The notes beneath the pieces were generated by a model, which was not told the DNA's origin, did not search any database, and was given only the letters and a program-made list of their open reading frames with translations. From Vigna angularis (lineage: Eukaryota > Streptophyta > Magnoliopsida > Fabales > Fabaceae), in the NCBI RefSeq assembly GCF_016808095.1, contig NC_068974.1, positions 16,740,001 through 16,804,000 on the forward strand: a stretch of 64,000 nt of DNA. The letters run 5' to 3'. The position numbers and the translations under genes are program-made. Shown one piece after another: positions 44,717 through 56,225 of this stretch (its first letter is position 1; every line of letters starts with the position of its first letter).

Positions 44717-45927
44717 ATGACCTCCTCATTTGGCAAGAGATACAAGACTATAGGATCCAAGACGAAGGATAAGGAACCAGAACACACTCATTTTAGCAAG
44801 TTCCTTTCCCACAAGCATGAGAAACAATTTAAAATTGTCCAAGATAGGAGGCTCCTAATGGAAAGGAAGGCTGGAGTGATTCCTGAGTTAGCCCCACATT
44901 TTGGAGAGCAAATGGTGAGTTGGAACTGGAGGAGGCTAGCCACCTACTCCGCACCAGCTAACATAGCAGTGGTGAAAGAATTTTACACCAATGCAAGGAG
45001 GTTGGGTGATCATCTTGCTGAGAATTACTTGAGGTATGTTAGAGGCCACGCCATTCAGTATGATCATGACTCTATCAATAGATTTTTAGATACTGAATGG
45101 GTTGGTGAGTAATGTCAGTTCGCTCTCAATATGGAGGAAGGAACATATTTTGATGATATAGAGACTGTGTTGTGTGTGCCTAGAGGGCATTTTCAGAGAA
45201 ATAGGAATGGTGCAGTGGTGAACATAAGGAGAATTGATTTGACTCCTTTAGCAAAGTATTGGATGGCTTTCTCTCATGCCAACATTCAGCCTTGCTCCCA
45301 TGTGTCTGATATTACTGTTAGCAGGGCACTTCTTTTCTATTGTGTGCTCAGAGGGATGAGCATTAACATTGACCAGGTAATAGCCAATGAGATACAGGTG
45401 TGTGCCAACACTATGAACACCAAGGCACCTTTGGGACACCCCTCTTTGATCACGCACCTATCTGAGGTTGTTGGAGTAAACATCTTTGTTCCACCATTTG
45501 AGAGGCTGAGAAAAGCTATTGATGAGGCTTGTGGAGGTGATGAGGCAGCTCTGCCAGTACCACCACGCCGTCCTCGTGGAGGAAGAGGACCACCACGGGG
45601 TCAGGCATCTGAAGAGAGCCAGAGCCATTTCAGATGAGGGACATGTACATGTCTCTTATAGATGCCCAGATGCAGTCGATCTACATAGGACAGGTGGCCA
45701 CTATTGAGATTATTATTGGGATGTATGATACACCCCCAGCACACAGGTGGACCATGGATGAGTTTCATAATGTGGTAGCATGGCCAGAGGAGCAAGCCCA
45801 GGGTAGTAGAGCTGGAGCAGTTGAAGCTTCAGCTATGGATGATGATGAAGATGATGAGGAGGAGGACGCATTTGAAGATGCTGAAGATGATGGAAAGGAG
45901 GAAGATACAGATGATAGCATGGGATGA
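44717..45927 (+). pseudogene. ORF2 of copy A, broken
   Basis: It starts MTSSFGKRYKTIG at 44717. The core matches copy B (FYTNARRLGDHLAENYLRYV, IRRIDLTPLAKYWMAFSHAN, GHPSLITHLSEVVGV), then comes a Pro/Arg-rich linker and an acidic tail (DDDEDDEEEDAFEDAEDD). A TAA at about 45112 replaces a Gln codon, and a frameshift near 45636 separates the linker from RDMYMSLIDAQMQ. It lacks the extra base of copy B near QRNRNG, which shows that the frame of A is ancestral there. Confidence 0.8.
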
Positions 45928-45953
45928 GATAGCATCTACTGATGGATGCGATC
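45928..45953 (+). other. Hairpin after ORF2, copy A
   Basis: A 9-bp stem with one mismatch around TACTGATG, starting next to the ORF2 stop codon region. It is the equivalent of 33082-33107. Confidence 0.65.
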
Positions 45954-47184
45954 ATTACTAGAGCAGGATCTTTTTTATCTTTTGTTTTGTACTATTGAAC
46001 TTATTTGCTTCTATTAGTAGAATAGGGTTTGATGTACTCAATTTGAAATTGTGTCTGTTATGATGGTTTGCTTGTGACTTATGCATGATGAGTATTACTT
46101 GATGATGCTTTGATATTGATTGATGTTGAGATTGTGCACTATATGCTGAGATACAGGTGATGGTTCACAAGCTTTGTGAACAAATGCATGATGTTGTGAT
46201 TGTGATTATGATGCTAAGCAGGATGTGTATGTGGAATGGTTAAATGAGCCTATATGTGAGGTTTTTGAGATCCAGAGTTTTTGATTAAATGCTATTACTT
46301 TGAAAGCATGAATGACTTTGCCCAGGTTTTCTATGATTGAATCATTTGCTTGTATGTGTCATATGATCAAGGAATTTGTTGGTAACCCTTTTTAGCCAAG
46401 ATGCATGATTTTAGCCACTAAAAGAGAACACTATGTGTTCTATCCTTTGAACCTTTAGCTTTGAACATGATTTGAAAACCCTTTGTGAAAAGCTTTACCT
46501 TGAGTTGAGTTGAGAATATTTTGTGGTATTGATAAATGTTCAAGTTTGGGGTTGTTGGGAAGTCTAGAAAGGAAAAATAACAAGCATTGAGTCTAGAGCT
46601 AAGCATGTGAAAATCAAAAGAAAAAGAAAAGAAAAGAAATAAAAAGAGAAAGGCTCAATGCAAAAGAAAGTTGGGAAGAAGGAAGAATGGTTTAGATGAC
46701 TCACTTAACTCAAGGATTTTGTGATCTACAAAAAACCAATTTTCTTGTTAGCCCAGCCACATTATAAGCCATAGAAAAGTCCTTGTGATGATACTTACTT
46801 GTGAATGTTTTTTATTATGGTTATAAGAAAGGCAAAGTTAATTCATGCAACATTGTGATAGTAGAGTGGATGAGTGACCTCTTATACACTTGAGTGTTTG
46901 AGTGAAACACTTTATCTAGTGAGGAAAGATTCCATGAACACATAAGAACATCTATGCTTAGTTGATTAATCATTCATGAAAATAGCATTTGTTGGATATT
47001 ATGTGATTGCGTGAACACTAAAGCATATGCACATCTTGATTGAAGTCTTTGTGATGAGCTAATTTGAGTACTAACTTGTCTTGAAAGAAGGAGTTTTGAA
47101 TGTGGTGAACATTATGTGGATTGATGGAAGATTGAGTTACATTTTGTTTGCTTGAGGACAAGCAAAGTTCTAAGTTTTTGGTTG
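45954..47184 (+). other. 3' untranslated region and polypurine tract of copy A
   Basis: Non-coding; it matches the same part of copies B, D and E. It contains AG-rich stretches (46605-46660). It ends with AAGTTTTTGGTTG (47172-47184) before the LTR. Confidence 0.75.
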
Positions 47185-47907
47185 TGATAACAGTTGAAAA
47201 ACTGTTATTTTTATACTTAAAATTGACCTTAAAGACAATCTTTATGACTTAGAAACTAGCTTGGACTCATGCTTTTGTTTATGTTTTTGAAATAAGACAG
47301 TTGGATAGGTTTTATGCTTGTTTTTGCAGGTTTTAAGATGAATTGGATGAAAGAAGTGAAGTAGGAAGAAGTTGGAATCAGAAAAGAAAGTGAAAAGTGC
47401 ACAAAAAGAGAAGACAAGAGTACCGCTCAACGGAAATTACCACTAAGCAGTGTTCTTGAGGTTCCGTAGTCACCGCTAAGGAACAGAAATGCAGCTGAGC
47501 ATCAAATAGAAGAACACACACTTACCGCTGAGCGCCATTTTTCATGGGCCTTGCGCCACTTTTTTGTAATTTTTAGAATACTATATAAGGTTTTAGTCGA
47601 CCTAGGTCAGTCATCTTTGGCTAGAACATAGCAAAATATACTTTCTTCACCCCTTGGAGGTGGATTTTGGATTCTCAAGCTCCACTCTTCAAATTCTAGG
47701 GTTTTATCTTTCCTTCTTTCATTGTTTTTCATCTAGTTTCACCATGATTATGGTGAACTAAACCTTCATTGTTGTTGGGGAACCATTGTAATCCTTTGAA
47801 GCTCTCATGTATTGAATTGATTCTTTATAATATATGCTTTCTTTCATTAATTGTTAGGGTTTTTCTTCTATACTTTATGCATGCTTTGTTTAACTCATTG
47901 AATTGCA
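47185..47907 (+). repeat. 3' LTR of copy A, truncated
   Basis: It starts TGATAACAGTTGAAAAACTG and follows the 5' LTR to CAATTGCATGATCATT. Unrelated sequence (CAGAAAAACC) then begins, so about 450 bp are missing. The word TGATCATT fits both sides, so the exact junction lies between 47908 and 47915. Confidence 0.82.
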
Positions 47908-48850
47908 TGATCATTCAGAAAAACCATATGCTGAAAACTGGTGCAAAATTTTAAAATTGTTTGGTGTGTTTTCTGGTGAATTTTGGAGTAGTTGTGACTT
48001 CTGATTGAGGCATCCAGAGGCAGAAACCTACACCTACTATGGTAGCCTTTTAGGAAGTGGTTAAGGGATTGAAATTGGATCAAGAAGGAGGACTTTACAA
48101 CAGCAAATTCTCCTTTGTCCAGTAGCTGCAGTTTGCTGTTCCAACAGCATTTCTAACCAGAAAAAGCTCAACTCACACACTGTTTTTGAGTGGCACATTG
48201 TAGCAGCCAAAGCTTGAAACATACACTTGTTTTAGGCAATAATTTGAGCTTGTTTGAACCTTCATATCATGGAACCTTTGTAGTTTAAATTTCTTTTTGA
48301 TTTTTGGTTAAGTGACTTGGGAAAATGCTCTTGAAGCAATTCCAAGATCATATTTTAACATTGTAATAATGTAATTTTGTTTTCTTAGTGTGAAAGTTTG
48401 TCAAGGGGCTCCAAGTGTCACTTGCACTTTCACTTAGGGTCGTCTAGCATTTACATTTTGCATCTTTGTTGCTTTCTTTAAATTGCTTGTTTGATCTTTT
48501 TGTTTTAAGTCTCCGTGGTATATAGGATTGCATAGCATCTAGATAAACCTTCTTTTGGTTTTTAGGAGCATTTTATTAACATTTGAAATTATTTTGAAGA
48601 CTTTGTACTAAGAAACTAAGGTAAAAGATAACTCTAAGGAAACTCTGGCTGGGAAGAACTTGGTTTCTAAGCTTGTCCAATTGTGACTCACCTCTTCTTC
48701 CTGGGAGCTACTTGGAAACATTGTTTACCTCTAGAATCTCTTTAGAAATCCTTCACCAAAAACAAAGAAAGATTGTGAAAACCTTTTCACTCATTACTTG
48801 TGCAAGTTTTTGAAAACCTTGTGAAAACCATTTTTACATACTTGACAAGG

Positions 48851-49201
48851 ATGAGTCAATCTAGTGTCCAAGGAAGTGTGAGACCTAAAAGTGAGAGCTT
48901 ACAACTAAGAGAGGAATTTGAGCAAAAGTTCCAACAAAGGGACAAAGAGATTAGTGAGCTCAAGGATATGATTGGTCAACTTTTGATCAATCAAGACAAG
49001 GGTAAAAGGAAAGAAGGGTCTACACATAGAAAATGAGAATACCTTGGAGATACATCCTCTCCACCTAGTGAACCTGAGCATTACAGTAGTCATCACAATG
49101 ATGACCACTATCAAATACCTCCTAGGAGAAATCATAGAGTGAGAGAGCATCACCCAAGAGAGCCTAAGATTGATCTTCCTCCTTTCCATGGAAAAGATGA
49201 T
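48851..49201 (+). pseudogene. gag 5' part of the CRM/Reina-like element
   Basis: MSQSSVQGSVRPKSES begins at 48851, chosen as the internal Met because the upstream frame is leader-like. A coiled-coil-like segment (LREEFEQKFQQRDKEISELK) follows. A TGA at 49034 interrupts, then the frame continues PPRRNHRVREHHPREPKIDL and PPFHGKDD, where the Tat/Ogre-like LTR is inserted. gag continues at 53643 with VEEYLEWEMKAVQFFE. Confidence 0.78.
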
Positions 49202-49684
49202 TGATGAGTCAATATTTTCTTGACTTCACTTAGTTTATTGTACCAGATTTAATTAGGGAATTGTGCTTAAATATCCAGTATTTCCCCATTTTTGCTAATT
49301 GTGCTTAATTTGACCAGAAATTCTTATTTTAATTAATTTGAATTATCTGAGGCTAATTATTTTCATTATTAATTGTTGGGAAATTGTTGGATAATATTTT
49401 GAGACTTAAAGAAAATGTCACATCAAATATACTTTAAACTAAGATGAGAGAGGAGGTGTGGATTTCATTTTTTTTTTTTGGGTGCACATGGAGAAGTAAC
49501 TCACGGGCTGGGGTGCAAAAAAGAAAGAGTGGTGTCATGTGCTGTCCAACTAGAGAGAGGTGCATGTGCTGGCTGGAATGAAAAACACATCACACGACCC
49601 ATGAGAAATTAAATGGGAGCACATAGCAGCATGTAGGGACCGGTCCAACAAGCTTACGGTGCTGGATTCTTGGAGATTTGATGC

Positions 49685-49930
49685 CACGTCTTGGAGAGAA
49701 AGGGGGGTGCAATCCACACGTCTAGGAGCATCTCGGTCCAACACAGCAAGCACGTGAGGTGGGCGTTCATTCTTCATGGAGGGGTGCACGCGGAGTAGAG
49801 GTCCAGGAGAGGACAGCACGCGTCCAGCTGACACACGTCCAGAGCAGCAACACACGTCCAACACCTTGATTCCAGCTGCTTCAGAACACGTCCCTGATCC
49901 ACTCACGCTCCAGCATCACCACGATCCAAC
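49685..49930. repeat. Cluster of CACGTCC / ACGT-core words
   Basis: CACGTC(C/T) or ACGCGTCC words recur at least six times in a GC-richer island of the Tat/Ogre-like LTR (near 49687, 49716, 49818, 49835, 49853, 49887). ACGT cores resemble G-box/ABRE sites (known plant motif), so a regulatory role is possible but unproven. Confidence 0.55.
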
Positions 49931-50236
49931 AAGCAGAAAGGGGGTGGTGTCCAGAAAGAAGATAACGCCTAGCGTGGAGAGGTGTCGAAAGCAAAGCGGT
50001 CCAGCATCCAAGGGGCAGCTCCCATCCAGCACAGCAGCACATGAGGAGGGATTCACTAATTCATTTTTTGAAGGCAACACAGCCCAGCAGCTTGGTAGAA
50101 AATTCTCAGTCCAGGGCGTTTGGAAGAGGGGTAATTAAATTGAAGGTCACAGCAGCCGCCACTCTCCCGGGGGGTTCTATTCTAGTAGTAGGGAGGTTTT
50201 CATTTTTTAGAGGATAGGATGGTTGTTGAATAGAGA

Positions 50237-50241
50237 GCACG
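50237..50241. repeat. Target-site duplication GCACG, left
   Basis: Identical to 52628-52632, around the solo LTR 50242-52627. Confidence 0.9.
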
Positions 50242-52627
50242 TGTGAGATCTCGAAATTTTAAACATAATTAGCATGTCAAATCTGTAATTATTACACTGC
50301 TGAGTCACCTGTCAGCTTCCATAAAAGCGTTTCGTCACACGATCAGTGCATTAAAAACGCACCAACCGCTGCATGCACGAGCGCCACTTGTCACTTTGGA
50401 AGGTTCTGAAATCAGAGTGAGTGTGTAGGTGTCGGATGGAGAGACGTTCGTCCGCTCGAACGTGGACTGAACAAAACTTGAGTTTCGAAAAACTCTTCCT
50501 CTCACCTGAACCTCTCATCTCCTTCCTCAGAACCTCAACTCTTCATTTTCTCCAACTTCTCTCTAAAACATCTAAACTTCTCTCTTCTGTAACTCACCGG
50601 TTCCTTCTCCGATCACGTTTCAGAGCCGTAGGAACGTTCGTCCAGCTGTGATCTTCCTTTTGGACCGAACAGAGTTTGGATCGGAACTGGTAAGTTCTCG
50701 TCGTCAACCGTTTATCTTTTATGGTTTCATGCGAACCCTAGCTTGGTTGCATGCATGGGTTCTAAGTCTGAGTTGTTCTGATTTTTGGTGTTTTAGACTA
50801 AGTAGAATTTGTTGAGTGAACCTGAGTGTAGAACGCTGTTAGAGGTCGACCCAAAACCTTGCATTTGGGAGTTCACTGCTATCCAGGTAAGGGAAGCTTA
50901 ATAATTTAATTCGTATGTTTGTCGTGTACTGTATGAACATTATGTGTGTCGCATGAAGTATGAACTGTGTTAGTTGATTGTTGGTATATGATCATAAGTA
51001 TGAGTTGATATGAGTATTTGAAAATATGAAATATATATATATATGTATGCTGAGAAATGAGTGAATGTAAGTGAAGCTTGAATATGAATTTCTCTATGAT
51101 AACGTACGTCCGACATTAAACGGTTCTTGACCGTTTGGTGTTCTAGTAAAATTCTTTGAATTGAAATACTTTCATTCGGGAAGACTACTGTGTCGATCAC
51201 CCTTGTGACTACAGATCATCCATTTGTGTCGACCTACTGTGTCGATCACCCTTGTGACTACAGATCATCCATCTGTGTCGACCTACTGTGTCGATCACCC
51301 TTGTGACTACAGATCATCCATCTGTGTCGACCTACTGTGTCGATCACCCTTGTGACTACAGATCATCTATCTGTGTCGACCTACTGTGTCGATCACCCTT
51401 GTGACTATAGATCATCTATCTGTGTCGACCTACTGTGTCGATCACCCTTGTGACTACAGATCATCTATCTGTGTCGACCTACTGTGTCGATCACCCTTGT
51501 GACTACAGATCATCCATCTGTGTCGACCTACTGTGTCGATCACCCTTGTGACCACAGATCATTCATCAGTGTCGACCGACAGTGTCGAGTAACCTTGATT
51601 AATACAGGTCGTCCATCTATTTGGTAATTGGTTCTATTCTGTTTTGGAACGGAGTAAATTCTTCGGTTTTGTTCTCCACGGTTGTCCTCATTATGAAGGG
51701 GACTGAACGTTCGTCTCTTTTAAGAAAGTGGAACATAGAATGAAAATGTGAATAAAAGGAAGTATTAAGGTGTGCGAACACTATAAGAAGTGAAATTATG
51801 ATTTTTGGTATTTGAACGAGCGTTCCATGGAGGGACGACTCTGATGTTTATTGAATATTAAATTTTTGGTAAAGTATGACTGTGGATAAGTTAAGCCTCG
51901 CAGTCCATCCTGATGTTCCGTGAATACTATCTTCATGTAGAGGAAGTATGTCATGTGTGGGAACGGCAGGAGGTCCTTAGTCCATAAGTTAACATGGGCG
52001 ACGTAAGAACGGACTGACCTCGAGTGGCAGCTGTTTGGTGTATCCCAGTTACTACACCACTCGGGTGCAAGGACGCTTGTAACTACACAGATTCATACAG
52101 TCCGGACGGTCGGTCTAGTCTTTATATATATTCATGTTTTGGATGATGTTATATGTATTGAAGTTATGTGTGTTGTCTGAATAGAAATATTGAAGTATGA
52201 ATTTAAATTACTTAAGCTTACCCTTTCGTTCTGCTTTGTGTTGTCATCTTGTTATGTACGTTCGTCCTGTCATTGCAATGATCATCCGTGTGGATGTGAG
52301 CAGATGGTGGAGCGTCTCTTGAAGAGGTGCTAGAAGAAGAAAATTTGGAGGACGCCAATCTGGTAGATGTTGAAGTTAAAGCCGAGCCTTAGAGCGCTCG
52401 CGTATCTTTACATTATTAGTTCTTTAGTTCTATTTTGAACATTCGGTCATAATTTTGTAAGACCGTTCGTCCTTGAACTCTTGTATATTTTTAACGTTCG
52501 TTATTTTCTGTATGTTTCGGTCGTTCGACATTTAACGCTCGTTCGGTTTAATTGTAAGACTGCACTGTTTATTTGCTTAATGTAATTAATTCTGATTATG
52601 GTAATTACTATATTTTGGGATGTTACA
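50242..52627 (+). mobile_element. Tekay-like solo LTR (2386 bp)
   Basis: It begins TGTGAGATCTCG and ends GGGATGTTACA, with a perfect GCACG duplication. It is homologous to the LTRs of the 3203-12340 element but in plus orientation. Shared blocks include 52010-52110, the reverse complement of the region around 3740-3830, and the segment near 52240-52320. It carries a 49-bp array where the other LTRs carry the 35-bp array. Confidence 0.92.
51186..51577. repeat. 49-bp tandem array, eight units
   Basis: Units start TACTGTGTCGATCACCCTTG at 51186, 51235, 51284, 51333, 51382, 51431, 51480 and 51529, with a degenerate ninth to about 51625. Identity between units is very high. There are no spacers, so it is not a CRISPR array. 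Confidence 0.95.
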
Positions 52628-52632
52628 GCACG
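52628..52632. repeat. Target-site duplication GCACG, right
   Basis: Identical to 50237-50241. Confidence 0.9.
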
Positions 52633-53642
52633 CAGCAGCTGAGACGGAGGAGGAAGAATGACTTGGCTATTTTGGAAAAAGCCACCCTAGAGAGCACATG
52701 CGGAGAACGGATGGGAGCATGAGAATAGCACAGTGATTTCTTTTGAAGGGAGGTTGATGTCCAGCAAAGGGGGAGCTCTCGGTTTTTAATTATTGCACGA
52801 GTATAGATGTTGTCATTTGGCCTTTTAAAGAAGATAATGCAATTATTAATTGTAGCAACTCTCGGTTTTAATTGCAAGTGCTGATTTAATCTTGTGAAGC
52901 AAGCATGGTTCATTTTGTTGTTCTGGAGAAAAGTGGTCCACGCTTCCAACCTTTATCACTTTCATTGGTTTTATTATTTTATACATTAGAATGCAAAGCA
53001 GCTGACTTGTTCCTTTTACTGTTAACGTTTCTTCCTAGTGTCATTTCCGTTGTGAATTGCATTAAAATGCTTGGTTTACTTGTTGCATTTTTTTTATTTT
53101 ACTCCAGCCTTCTCGCATTGAATGTTTGATTCCAGTTGCATGGTGTTTGTATTGGCGCGTTGCATCTCCACAACATTAATGTGCATTTCCTTATTAGCCA
53201 AGAGTTTAAGTGTTTCTTTATTATTTGTTGCATTTTAATTAATTCCCACACCTTGCTTTAGGATAATTTAGTTTACTGTTTTCATTCACTATGTTGTCTA
53301 TTCTGTTCAGTTTCTTTATTTTCCTACATTTTCAATTTCCGCACTTGCTTAGAGACAGTTCGATCTCAATGTAGAAACGTTGTCATCTGTAGGACCGTTC
53401 GGTCTTTATGCTTTGTTTATTTATTTCAATGTTTTCACTAATGTTTGGCTGTATTTAATTTCCAGTTTTAATTTAGTTCATTTCGAATCACAAAAACACT
53501 TTCAACCCCCCACTACATGTTTGACCTATTGACTGAACCACATTTGGTCCTTGAGAGACGACTTAGGAGTCACTTCCTAGCACTATACTGCATTCTTTAA
53601 TGCACATCAAATTTGATGGGCCGCGACAGCCGCATCCATGAT

Positions 53643-54300
53643 GTGGAAGAATACTTAGAATGGGAGATGAAAGCTGTGCAATTTTTTGAGTGCCACCAAA
53701 TAGATGATGAGATGGGAGTAACTATGGCCTCTTTAAGCTTTCAAGGCTATGCCTTATATTGGTCAAAGATATGAGATTGAGAAACCTACCTTCCATTAGG
53801 TATTGGAATGAGTTGAGGTTTGCCTTAAGAAGAAGGCATGTGCCAACTTACTATGATAGGGAGTTAATGGAAAAGCTTCATAAACTCCAACAAAGAAACA
53901 TGAGTGTTGAGGAATATAGGCAAAAGATGGAGTTACTCATGTTAAGAGCTGGGATAAGAGAGGAACCAAGGATAACAATTGCTAGGTTCCAAAGTGGACT
54001 TAATCATGACATAAGAGATAAGGTAGAACTCTTACCTTACAATGAATTAGTCCAGCTTTGTGTAAGGGTGGAACAACAACTCAAGAGGAAAAGCTCCACT
54101 AGGCAGGACTACCCTACTAGTTCTACCCATAAGAGATAATACAAGAAGGAGGGTAGTCTATCTAAGCCAAGGTATGATGGGTCTAGGGAGAGAGAGAGAG
54201 AAAGAAAAGGTTAAAGAACCTTCAAGAGACCACAAAAGTAAGGAGACTAAGTGCTTTAGATGTGGGGAAAAAGGGCATTATGCATGAAAGTGAGCATGAA
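53643..54300 (+). pseudogene. gag 3' part of the CRM/Reina-like element
   Basis: It resumes gag with VEEYLEWEMKAVQFFECHQI and GYALYWSK. After an indel it continues MRLRNLPSIRYWNELRFALR, RHVPTYYDRELMEKLHKLQQ and VELLPYNELVQLCVRVEQQL. A zinc knuckle CFRCGEKGHYA follows at about 54252 and is cut by TGA before its last Cys. A stop after STHKR (54137) and further indels make it inactive. Confidence 0.8.
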
Positions 54301-56225
54301 AGTGAAAGTGAGGGTTCTTCATATAGTGAGTCTGAAACATCCACTTCTGAAGAAGAAGCCTTACCTTGTGATGGTGACTTGCTCATGGTAAGAAGACTCC
54401 TTGAAAATAAACATGTTGAGCTAGAACAGTCACAAAGAGAGAATCTATTCCACACAAGGTGTAAAGTTTTTGAAAAGACATGTTCAATGATTGTGGATAG
54501 TGGATCTTGTTGTAACTGTTGTAGTTCAAGAATGGTAGAGAAGCTAGGCTTAACTACTACTCCTCATCCTCAACCTTATAAACTTCAATGGATCAAAGAG
54601 GATGAAGGAATAGTAGTCAAAGAACAAGTAAGTGTACCCATTTCCATTGGAAAATATGAAGACCAAATTGTTTGTGATATAGTACCAATGGAAGCTGGGC
54701 ACATATTACTTGGAAGGCCTTGGCAATTTGATAAGCAGGCTCTACATGATGGAGTCACCAACAAAATCACCATTCAACACAAGGGCAAGATTTTTTTGTG
54801 TCCTCTTACACCTTCACAAGTAAGAGAGGACCAAATAATTCTTAAGAAGAAGATGAATGGAGAAAAGAAAAAGGAAAAAAGGAAGGAAAAAAGAGAGAAA
54901 GATATGAGTTTGGTAAATAGTGCCTCAACCAAAGAAGTTGTCCAACCCCAAACTTTGAAAAGTTCTAAGAAAATTTTGCTTGGACAACCTCATTTTCTTC
55001 TCTATTGCAAAGAGGCACTTGTTTCAATAAATTATGAACTTGGTTCTCTACCAAAGGGGTTGCAAAAAATTTTGAAAGAATTTAATGATTTGTTTCCTAA
55101 AGAGGTACCAAGTGACTTACCACCTTTGAGGGGAATAGAACATCAAATAGATTTGGTGCTTGGGGCAAGCCTTCCTAATAGGCCAGCCTATAGGACCAAC
55201 CCCATGGAAACAAAAGAGATAGAGAAACAAGTTAATGAATTATTGAACAAAGGGTGGATCCAGAAAAGCCTAAGTCCTTGTGTTGTGCCTGTGTTGTTGG
55301 TTCCTAAGAAGGATGGATCTTGGAGAATGTGTACAGATTGTAGGCCCATCAACAACATAACTATTAAATATAGGCACCTCATTCCCATATTAGATGACAC
55401 GTTAGAAGAATTACATGGCGCCCACACTTTCACCAAAATAGATCTGAAAAGCGGATATCATCAAATAAGAATTAAAGAAGGTGATGAATGGAAGACTGCT
55501 TTCAAGACCAAGTTTGGTTTGTATGAATGGTTAGTCATGCCCTTTGGCTTAACCAATGCTCCTAGTACATTCATGAGATTAATGAACCATGTCCTTAGGG
55601 AATGCATAGGAAGGTTTGTAGTGGTCTATTTTGATGATATCTTAATCTATAGTCAAGGTTTTCAAGAGCATCTTAGCCATGTCAGAAAGGTCTTGCTTCT
55701 TCTTAGAGAACATCATCTCTTTGCCAACTTTGATAAATGTACTTTTTGTCAAGAAAGTGTAATATTCCTTGGATTCAAAGTTGGAAAAGAAAGTGTACAT
55801 GTTGATCTTGAGAAGATCAAAGCCATATAAGAATGGCCAACCCCTAAGACAGTAGGAGAGGTGAGAAGTTTCCATGGACTAGCCAGCTTTTATAGAAGAT
55901 TTGTAAAAGACTTCTCGACTCTAGCTGCTCCTTTGAATGAACTGGTCAAGAAGGATGTTCCTTTTATTTGGGGGTGATAAGCAAGTTTCATCTTTTGAGA
56001 CCTTGAAACATAAGTTAACTCATGCACATATTCTAGTCTTGCCTGATTTTTCCAAAGCTTTTGAACTAGAATGTGATGCATCTGGGGTAGGGATAGGAGT
56101 TTTTTTAATTCAAGAAGGTCATCCCATAGCTTACTTCAGTGAAAAACTTAGGGGGCCTACTCTAAACTATCCTACCTATGATAAAGAATTGTATGCCTTC
56201 ATTAGAGCTTTAAAGACTTGGGAGC
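54262..56225 (+). pseudogene. pol of the CRM/Reina-like element (protease to RNase H), truncated
   Basis: The frame 54262-55830 has an acidic N-terminal stretch, then an aspartic protease with D79-S80-G81 (MIVDSGSCCN) and ILLGRPWQFD. RT follows with LPNRPAYRTNPMETKEIEKQ, VPKKDGSWRMCTDCRPINN, LYEWLVMPFGLTNAPSTFMR and catalytic YFDDIL at about residue 455. A TAA at 55828 and an indel near 55970 separate it from RNase H ([42 protein letters not shown]). The sequence stops at copy D (56226); integrase is not in the window. Confidence 0.85.
56221..56225. repeat. Expected target duplication GGAGC, left only
   Basis: The five bases before the copy D LTR; the partner would lie beyond 64000. Confidence 0.4.

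Larger units (their letters stand above)
28156..47907 (+). mobile_element. Copy A of the Athila-like gag/ORF2 element, with nested insertions
   Basis: Order on the plus strand: 5' LTR (28156-29353), primer site (29360), gag 5' part (to 30049), nested solo LTR plus copy B (30050-40115), gag-protease 3' part (from 40121), a nested LTR (42528-43978), ORF2 (44717-45927), 3' UTR, polypurine tract (47172) and a truncated 3' LTR (47185-about 47907). gag resumes exactly after the duplicated ACAAG, which shows that the two halves belong together. No RT, RNase H or integrase is present in any part. Stops, an internal gag deletion and frameshifts show that it is inactive. Confidence 0.82.
49202..53638 (+). 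mobile_element. Tat/Ogre-like solo LTR, itself interrupted
   Basis: It starts TGATGAGTCAATATTTTC and ends TTTGATGGGCCGCGACAGC...CATCCA, terminal phrases typical of Tat/Ogre-lineage LTRs. ATGAT stands at 49197-49201 and 53638-53642. The shared A makes this either a 5-bp duplication with a CC end or a 4-bp duplication (TGAT) with a TG...CA LTR. Without the nested 2.4-kb LTR it is about 2.05 kb. Frames inside it (for example 49776-50138) are not genes. Confidence 0.75.
47908..56225 (+). mobile_element. Chromovirus-type gypsy fragment (CRM/Reina-like), nested insertions
   Basis: Outside its nested LTRs this region contains a leader (about 47908-48850), gag (48851-49201 and 53643-54300) and pol (54300-56225). 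It stops in RNase H where copy D begins. If the first bases TGATCATTCAG are an LTR start, the element inserted into the 3' LTR of copy A; this is not proven. The RT signature LYEWLVMPFGLTNAPSTFMR is typical of chromoviruses such as CRM and Reina. Confidence 0.7.

Noticed and set aside
47908..48850. Complete LTR of the CRM/Reina-like element
   Set aside because: The first bases TGATCATTCAG could be an LTR start, but there is no second LTR, primer site or target duplication to confirm it.
49776..50138. 120-codon frame in a GC-richer island
   Set aside because: It lies inside a solo LTR on repeated CACGTCC words; the peptide has no domain.
51186..51577. Regular 49-bp repeats as a possible CRISPR array
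   Set aside because: Units are contiguous with no unique spacers, lie inside a plant LTR and are flanked by LTR sequence.
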